From: Acidobacteriaceae bacterium
Lineage (GTDB): Bacteria > Acidobacteriota > Terriglobia > Terriglobales > Acidobacteriaceae
DNA length: 11,064 nt
Direction: 5' to 3'
Assembly: GCA_027307295.1 (NCBI GenBank)
Contig: DAHUXF010000056.1
Location: forward strand, 1 to 11,064
The translations under genes and the position numbers were made by a program. Below, one piece after another: positions 6,638 to 11,064 of the stretch. The notes beneath the pieces were generated by a model that had not been told where the DNA came from, did not search any database, and worked only from the letters and a program-made list of their open reading frames with translations. Positions within the stretch are counted from its first letter, which is position 1, and each line of letters opens with the position of its first letter.

Positions 6638-8002
6638 TTATCGCATCATGCCTGGCAGTTTCATCCCGGCCAGCTTGCGGCTGAAGCTGGACTTGCCCAT
6701 CTGCTTGAACATTTTGCGCATTTGCGCGTACTGCCGCAGCAGGTGATTGACCTCCTGCACGCTGGTGCCGGAGCCGCGCGCAATGCGCTTGCGCCGGCTG
6801 CCGTTGATGATCTCATGATGCGCGCGCTCTTTCGCTGTCATGGAATTGATGATGGCTTCCACGCGGTTGATCTGCTTTTCGTCCACCGAATCAGCCGCCT
6901 TTTGCATGTTGGCGAAGGGCCCGATGCTGGGCAGCATTTTGATGACGCTCTGCAATGATCCCAGCTTTTTTACCTGGCGCAGCTGATCGCGGAAATCCTC
7001 CAGGGAAAAACCTTCACCTCCCAGGGCCTTTTGCGCGAACTCCTGCGCTTTTTTGTGGTCGACGTTTTCCTGGGCTTTTTCCACCAGCGTCAGGATGTCT
7101 CCCATACCCAGGATGCGCCCAACAATGCGGTCTGGATGGAATGGCTCAAGCGCGTCATACTTTTCGCCCACGCCAATGAACTTGATCGGCTGCCCCGTTA
7201 CCTGGCGGATGGAAAGGGCCGCGCCGCCGCGCGCGTCGCCATCCATCTTAGTCAGAACCACGCCTGTAATGGAGAGCTTCTTATGAAATTCTTCGGCGGA
7301 ACGCACAGCGTCCTGTCCGGTCATGGCGTCAGCAACGAACAGAATCTCCTGCGGGTTCAGAATCTTCTTGAGCGACTCCATTTCCGCCATCAGTTCATCG
7401 TCAATGTGCAAACGTCCCGCGGTATCAACGATAAGGAAATTGCAGCCGCTATTGATGGCTTCCTTCCGCGCCTCTTTCACCAGACGCTCCACCGTCGGCG
7501 TATCGGCCTGGTCCACTTTGCCTTCGTAGAGATTGGCTTTGATGGCCTCAGCAACAACTTTCAACTGCTGCCGTGCCGCAGGACGGTAAACGTCCACTGA
7601 CACCAGCATGGGCCGGTGTCCGCCTTTTTTCAGCCACGCCGCCAGCTTGCCGGAAGTGGTGGTCTTACCGGAACCCTGTAGGCCGGCCATCAAGATCACG
7701 GACGGGGGCTGAGAAGCAAACTTGAGCTTGGCCGTGTCTTTGCCCAGGACCTCCACCAGTTCGTCATGCACAATCTTGACGATCTGCTGCGCCGGAGAGA
7801 GCGCCGTCATTACTTCCTGGCCCACGGCTTTTTCTGAGACCCGGTCAATGAATTGCTTGACCACTTTAAAATTGACGTCGGCTTCCAGCAGCGCCATGCG
7901 GATCTCTTTCAGCGCTTCCTGGATGTTCTCTGAGGTGAGCGTGCCCTGTCCACGAAGGTTCTTGAACGCCCGTTGTAATTTTTCCTGTAGGTTTTCAAAC
8001 AT
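6638..8002 (-). CDS. ffh: Signal recognition particle GTPase Ffh (SRP54)
   Basis: The protein subunit of the signal recognition particle. With SRP RNA it binds signal sequences on ribosome-bound nascent chains and, through paired GTP hydrolysis with FtsY, delivers them to the Sec translocon. The 454 residues match the usual length. The N domain is about 1-90. The G domain holds the P-loop GLQGSGKT (107-114), DVYRPAARQQ (137-146), DTAGR (193-197), TKMDGDARGG (251-260) and the GVGEKYDALEPF closing motif. The Met-rich M domain (from about 325) carries the RNA-binding stretch with SRRKRIARGSG, followed by a Met-rich helix and tail. All GTPase motifs are intact. The start ATG is at 8002; GGGAG upstream is about 13 bases away, a rather long spacing. 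The gene stands alone, without the rpsP-rimM-trmD genes that often follow ffh. Confidence 0.98.
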   Translation of the reverse strand: MFENLQEKLQRAFKNLRGQGTLTSENIQEALKEIRMALLEADVNFKVVKQFIDRVSEKAVGQEVMTALSPAQQIVKIVHDELVEVLGKDTAKLKFASQPPSVILMAGLQGSGKTTTSGKLAAWLKKGGHRPMLVSVDVYRPAARQQLKVVAEAIKANLYEGKVDQADTPTVERLVKEARKEAINSGCNFLIVDTAGRLHIDDELMAEMESLKKILNPQEILFVADAMTGQDAVRSAEEFHKKLSITGVVLTKMDGDARGGAALSIRQVTGQPIKFIGVGEKYDALEPFHPDRIVGRILGMGDILTLVEKAQENVDHKKAQEFAQKALGGEGFSLEDFRDQLRQVKKLGSLQSVIKMLPSIGPFANMQKAADSVDEKQINRVEAIINSMTAKERAHHEIINGSRRKRIARGSGTSVQEVNHLLRQYAQMRKMFKQMGKSSFSRKLAGMKLPGMMR

Positions 8003-8089
8003 AAGATAAAGCCGGCTCCCACGACCTTTAAAAGATTACGGGGATCAAAAGAATGCCCGCACAGTTTTGGATGCTTTCGGGCCTTATCT

Positions 8090-8098
8090 ATTGTAACA
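8090..8098 (-). promoter_or_regulatory. Candidate extended -10 promoter for ffh
   Basis: Read on the minus strand this is TGT followed by TACAAT, an extended -10 element differing from the consensus TGnTATAAT at one position. Transcription would start near 8083 and give a leader of about 80 bases before the ffh ATG at 8002. No -35 box is recognisable at the usual distance, which is tolerable for extended -10 promoters. Confidence 0.35.
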
Positions 8099-8155
8099 GC
8101 GCCCTGGCGGTGCTCTGGCGTGCTCCCTGCTCTGTTATCGCCGCATCCAAGCGAC

Positions 8156-8161
8156 TATACT
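8156..8161 (+). promoter_or_regulatory. Candidate -10 box for the DUF5996 gene
   Basis: TATACT lies 20 bases before the start codon at 8182 and would give a very short leader that still includes the GGAG at 8172-8175. The -35 region (TGTTAT, 17 bases upstream) is weak. Such a promoter is incompatible with the longer upstream start at 8053, which supports 8182. Confidence 0.3.
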
Positions 8162-8181
8162 GTTTATTTCTGGAGCGCCAT

Positions 8182-9141
8182 ATGATCGAAGCACACAACA
8201 CCGCTATCTCTGATTCTCCCGCCTGCTGGCCGGCGCTGCCTCTGGAAGCATGGAAGGAAACACGTGACACGCTGCATATGTGGACGCAGATTGTGGGCAA
8301 GGTACGCCTTGCGCTCACGCCAAAAACCAATCACTGGTGGAATGTCGCACTGCATGTAAACGCGCGCGGACTCACCACCTCAGTCATCCCGTATGGCGAC
8401 CGGGTATTTGAGATTGAATTTGACTTCCTCGAGCACCGGTTGATCATCAAAACGTGCGATCCCGCCACAAAAACCATCCCGCTGGGGCCGCGTTCGGTTG
8501 CGGATTTTTACCAGGAATTCATGGCGGCTTTGCGCGCGCTCAACATCAACGTAAAAATCTGGACCATGCCGGTAGAAGTCCCAGACGCCATCCCATTTGA
8601 TCAGGACCGCGTGCATGCTTCCTATGATGCGGAGTATGCCCGCCGTTTCTGGCGCGCCCTGGTCTCCATTGATGAAGTTTTTAAGGTGTTTCGTTCACGC
8701 TTCCAGGGCAAATCCAGCCCGGTACATTTTTTTTGGGGCAGCTTTGACCTGGCAGTTACTCGTTTTTCGGGCCGTCCAGCGCCCCGGCGCAATGATGCTG
8801 ATCCCGTTTTGCGGAAGATCATGCAAGAAGCTTATTCGCATGAAGTCATCAGCGCCGGCTGGTGGCCGGGTAGTGGAGAGATGAAAGACGCAGCGTTCTA
8901 TTGCTATGCAGCGCCTGAACCTCAGGGCTTCCCAGCCCAGAAAGTGCGGCCGGAAAGTGCGTTTTATGCGCAGCAAATGGGCGAATTCCTGCTGATGCAT
9001 GAGAATGTGCGGACTGCCGGCTCTCCCACGCAGACTGTGCTCAATTTTCTGCAAAGCACATATGAAGCGGGTGCAGCGCTGGCAAACTGGGACCGCAAGG
9101 CCCTGGAAAAATCACAGGAACCCGCTGCTGGTGCGGCGTAA
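8182..9141 (+). CDS. DUF5996 family protein, function unknown
   Basis: A soluble protein of 319 residues. I recognise the family as DUF5996 from its opening WPALPLEAWKETRDTLHMWT, the NHWWNVALHVNARGLTT and PYGDRVFEIEFDF stretches, and the later SSPVHFFWGSFDLAVTRFSGR and AYSHEVISAGWWPG motifs. These Trp/His/Asp-rich blocks look like conserved active- or binding-site surface, but no catalytic activity is established to my knowledge. No signal peptide or membrane segment is visible. I chose ATG 8182 because GGAG lies six bases upstream and the conserved region begins soon after. The frame extends to an ATG at 8053, but those 43 residues have no family resemblance. The zinc-finger gene follows 14 bp later, so the two are probably one operon. 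It is divergent from ffh. Confidence 0.88.
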   Translation: MIEAHNTAISDSPACWPALPLEAWKETRDTLHMWTQIVGKVRLALTPKTNHWWNVALHVNARGLTTSVIPYGDRVFEIEFDFLEHRLIIKTCDPATKTIPLGPRSVADFYQEFMAALRALNINVKIWTMPVEVPDAIPFDQDRVHASYDAEYARRFWRALVSIDEVFKVFRSRFQGKSSPVHFFWGSFDLAVTRFSGRPAPRRNDADPVLRKIMQEAYSHEVISAGWWPGSGEMKDAAFYCYAAPEPQGFPAQKVRPESAFYAQQMGEFLLMHENVRTAGSPTQTVLNFLQSTYEAGAALANWDRKALEKSQEPAAGAA

Positions 9142-9155
9142 AAAGGAGGGATCAC

Positions 9156-9428
9156 ATGTCTTCTGCCTGCAAACATATGAAGCAGATCAAATTTACCACC
9201 ACGGACAAAAACGTGTGCGAGGAATGCATCAAGTCCGGAGACAGCTGGGTCCATCTGCGCCTGTGCCTGGAATGCGGGCATGTAGGCTGCTGTGATTCAT
9301 CCAAGAACAAGCACGCCACCAAACATTTTAAGCATACAAAGCACCCCTTGATGCGCTCCATTGAGCCTGGTGAATCGTGGATCTGGTGTTTTGTGGATGA
9401 ACTCTCGCCGGGTGAAATTGCAGCCTAG
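9156..9428 (+). CDS. UBP-type (ZnF-UBP) zinc-finger protein, bacterial form
   Basis: A 90-residue protein made almost entirely of one ZnF-UBP domain. The metal-ligand pattern is visible: C5/H7, C21/C24, C37/C40, C45, H53, H57 and H63, with the RLCLECGHVGCCDSS core and a conserved WIWCFVDE end. In eukaryotes (USP5, HDAC6) this fold binds the free C-terminus of ubiquitin. Here the arginine after the Cys of the HDAC6 CGR motif is replaced (C45-C46-D47), and the last Cys pair is reduced to C78 with D81, so ubiquitin-like binding is not predicted. The start is certain: AGGAGG at 9144-9149 lies six bases from ATG 9156, the strongest ribosome site in the window. It follows the DUF5996 gene by 14 bp. 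The ligand or partner of bacterial members is unknown to me. Confidence 0.9.
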   Translation: MSSACKHMKQIKFTTTDKNVCEECIKSGDSWVHLRLCLECGHVGCCDSSKNKHATKHFKHTKHPLMRSIEPGESWIWCFVDELSPGEIAA

Positions 9429-9444
9429 AATGGGCGCTAGACCG

Positions 9445-9464
9445 GTGAAGGCAACGGGCTTCAC
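9445..9464. terminator. Small hairpin between convergent zinc-finger and M48-like genes
   Basis: GTGAAG and CTTCAC form a 6-bp stem with an 8-base loop in the 43-bp gap between two convergent stop codons. An alternative stem, GGTGAA (9444-9449) with TTCACC (9471-9476), overlaps it. There is no T-run. It may act as a weak bidirectional terminator, but the stem is short. Confidence 0.25.
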
Positions 9465-9471
9465 TGCAAGT

Positions 9472-11064
9472 TCACCTGCCGTTCAGCCAGACAAAGATCC
9501 AGTGGATGACACTAAGCCATACGGCCAGCAGCATCAGGTTGAGCCCAATAATCATGCCAATCGCTACCACCATCAACACTCCGGCTGCGCTTAGCAGCGG
9601 AATAATGATCAGATAAAGCAGCGTCATAAAAACCTTGAGCACCCAGCCGCCGCCCCTGACTGGCGCAATCATGTGTGAGCCCATCCGCTGCAACCGCTTG
9701 GCCCTCTTGTTAAGCGGCGGATGGAACGAAACAAAGCTCTGCATCTGCAACCCGGACTGCCTGGGTTGGCCCGCAACCTCCCGTTGAAACTGCCCCTGGA
9801 GTCGCGCCTGCGCAGCGCGATCACCGTGGCTGGCGGCTGCCACGTCAGCGGCGTTCACCTTCATTCCCATGCGCTGGGCAAAATACACACCCATGGCCTC
9901 TGAGATGGCTTGCATCCGGGCCACGGCTTGCGGGTTCCCTGCCGCTGCTGCTGTGGCCGTGGACATCATCTCTTCGCGCACGCCAGCCCAGTCACCAGAT
10001 GCGGCAGGCATGGCGGATGAAGCCTGCATGGCAGCCAGATGCGCGGTTGCCGTCCAGGCTTCAATGGCTTTGCGTTTCTGCTCTTCGCTTGGTTGCAATC
10101 CCCGCAAGCTGCTATCGCCTTTGGGATTTACTACAAAAAGGTGCGTTGCCCATTCGCCGCCGCGTAAAGCCGTGGTGTCCTCGCTCAGGCATTGCAGGGC
10201 GCGGGCCAGAGCATCCGGGTTGCGCGTGAGCTCAACCGCGCTGGCATCGGCCAGGTAGCGGCGCGTCCGCCATAGCAGGGCCATACATGGGCCCAGCAGC
10301 AGATTCAGGAAGAACCACAGTGTGAGTTCCACGGCCATGTTCGTGAATAGCAGAGGATAGAGCAGGAGCCGGAAAAACTTACGGATAAGCCCTGGATTGG
10401 CCTTATTGAAGTAGCGGTCAATATCCGTGCTATCAGCGTCAATGGAAGTAGCTAGCGACTCGGCAATAGCGGCGGCTTCAACAGATTTTTGTTCTGGAGT
10501 TCCGCGGCCAAAGATATAACGCACCATGCGCCAGATCCGGCTGCGCGACTCGCGCCCAAATGGCGCATTGATCAAATTCACCAGCAGTCCGCAAGTTTCA
10601 AACACGCTGGTCACGGTGAACGCAATGCGCAGATCGCCATTGCCGATGGAGCCAACCAGATGTGCCAGCACGGCTTGCAACTGGTCGCGGTCCAGATCGT
10701 CAAGCATCCGGCGGGAAAGCACAATACGCGCGTCAGCCGCTGACGTGCCCACGGCAGCAGCGTTCGCGCCCGGTGAATCCACCAGCATCACCTGGGGAGC
10801 GGGCAGTCCGGCGGCAATGGCCATTTCCTGTGCCGCGTCCGCAAGCTGAAGCTCTTTCAGATCGGCGGGATTCGGCGCGCGCGCATTCATACTGGCCAGC
10901 GTTCCCCCGACTCCGCCCCGGCGAAAGAGGAGCAGCATGCCCATCCAGAGCGCAAACGCCAGCAGCATGCCGGGCAAAAGGACCAGCGCCAGTCCAGTGG
11001 CCAGTTCTTCCGGTTCAAGCGTGCCTTTGTGGTTGATAACGTAGTCCGCCACGCGCAGCCCCAG
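9472..11064 (-). CDS. M48 (HtpX/Ste24-like) membrane protein with lost zinc site, probable pseudo-protease; 5' end outside window
   Basis: It resembles M48-family integral-membrane metalloproteases, which normally use an HExxH motif and a downstream glutamate to hold zinc and cut membrane proteins. A GTG at 11052 would give 526 residues, and numbering here uses it. The frame stays open to the edge, and an expected first transmembrane helix is missing, so the real start is probably outside. Visible parts: a transmembrane segment (about 20-43), the family stretch from about 66 (LKELQLADAAQEMAIAAGLPAP), a membrane region (226-260), an Ala/Met-rich cytosolic insertion (about 320-435), the FHPP motif (443-446) and two C-terminal helices (about 472-524). 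Where HExxH should be, it reads H131-L-V-G-S135 in LQAVLAHLVGSIGNGD. The third ligand, Glu of the usual RExxAD, is R265 in RRYLADASAVELTRNP. The frame and flanking conservation are intact, so this is not decay by frameshift. Confidence 0.88.
   Translation of the reverse strand: MGLRVADYVINHKGTLEPEELATGLALVLLPGMLLAFALWMGMLLLFRRGGVGGTLASMNARAPNPADLKELQLADAAQEMAIAAGLPAPQVMLVDSPGANAAAVGTSAADARIVLSRRMLDDLDRDQLQAVLAHLVGSIGNGDLRIAFTVTSVFETCGLLVNLINAPFGRESRSRIWRMVRYIFGRGTPEQKSVEAAAIAESLATSIDADSTDIDRYFNKANPGLIRKFFRLLLYPLLFTNMAVELTLWFFLNLLLGPCMALLWRTRRYLADASAVELTRNPDALARALQCLSEDTTALRGGEWATHLFVVNPKGDSSLRGLQPSEEQKRKAIEAWTATAHLAAMQASSAMPAASGDWAGVREEMMSTATAAAAGNPQAVARMQAISEAMGVYFAQRMGMKVNAADVAAASHGDRAAQARLQGQFQREVAGQPRQSGLQMQSFVSFHPPLNKRAKRLQRMGSHMIAPVRGGGWVLKVFMTLLYLIIIPLLSAAGVLMVVAIGMIIGLNLMLLAVWLSVIHWIFVWLNGR

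Noticed and set aside
7031..7600. 189-codon plus-strand frame
   Set aside because: It is antisense to the G and M domains of ffh, a highly conserved gene, and has no family features.
8101..8125. Short imperfect tandem repeat (CTGGCGGTGCT then CTGGCGTGCT)
   Set aside because: Only two imperfect copies of about 10 bases in a GC-rich spacer; probably chance.
8053..8181. N-terminal extension of the DUF5996 protein from an upstream ATG
   Set aside because: The 43 extra residues do not resemble the family. A good GGAG precedes ATG 8182, and both the candidate DUF5996 -10 box and the candidate ffh promoter lie inside the extension.

Overview
The window looks like ordinary chromosomal DNA from a moderately GC-rich bacterium. 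My best guess is an Acidobacteriota (Terriglobia/Koribacter-like) genome. This is inference from gene content: a split transketolase, a bactofilin next to a small CxH/CxxC protein, a DUF5996 protein paired with a bacterial UBP-type zinc finger, and a secreted tandem cupin. I see no rRNA, tRNA, CRISPR array, transposase or phage gene.

Layout. The left edge up to 2343 is a minus-strand RNase R gene (rnr) whose 3' end lies outside the window. About 420 bp without a convincing gene follow (2344-2763), with nested inverted repeats over the rnr leader and a small hairpin containing a perfect DnaA-box sequence. Next is a plus-strand run: a bactofilin (2764-3306), a strong intergenic hairpin, a 67-residue putative zinc-binding protein (3389-3592), a 383 bp gap with a TATAAT box centred in a palindrome, the two transketolase halves (3976-4845 and 4943-5926), and an exported cupin-like protein (5985-6536). 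Convergent to these is ffh on the minus strand (6638-8002). Divergent from ffh is a two-gene plus-strand unit, DUF5996 plus UBP-type zinc finger (8182-9428). The right end is a minus-strand M48/HtpX-like membrane protein (9472 to the edge) that has lost its zinc-binding and catalytic residues.

How the genes work together. Several are housekeeping: RNase R in RNA decay, Ffh in co-translational membrane targeting, and transketolase in the non-oxidative pentose phosphate pathway. The bactofilin and its small neighbour may form one unit of unknown joint function. The DUF5996-zinc finger pair is tightly spaced behind a very strong ribosome binding site and is probably one operon. No gene set here is clearly a new system. 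The observations most worth a second look are the M48 pseudo-protease, the DUF5996/zinc-finger pair, the bactofilin/CxH-CxxC pair, and the fold-back structure over the rnr start codon.
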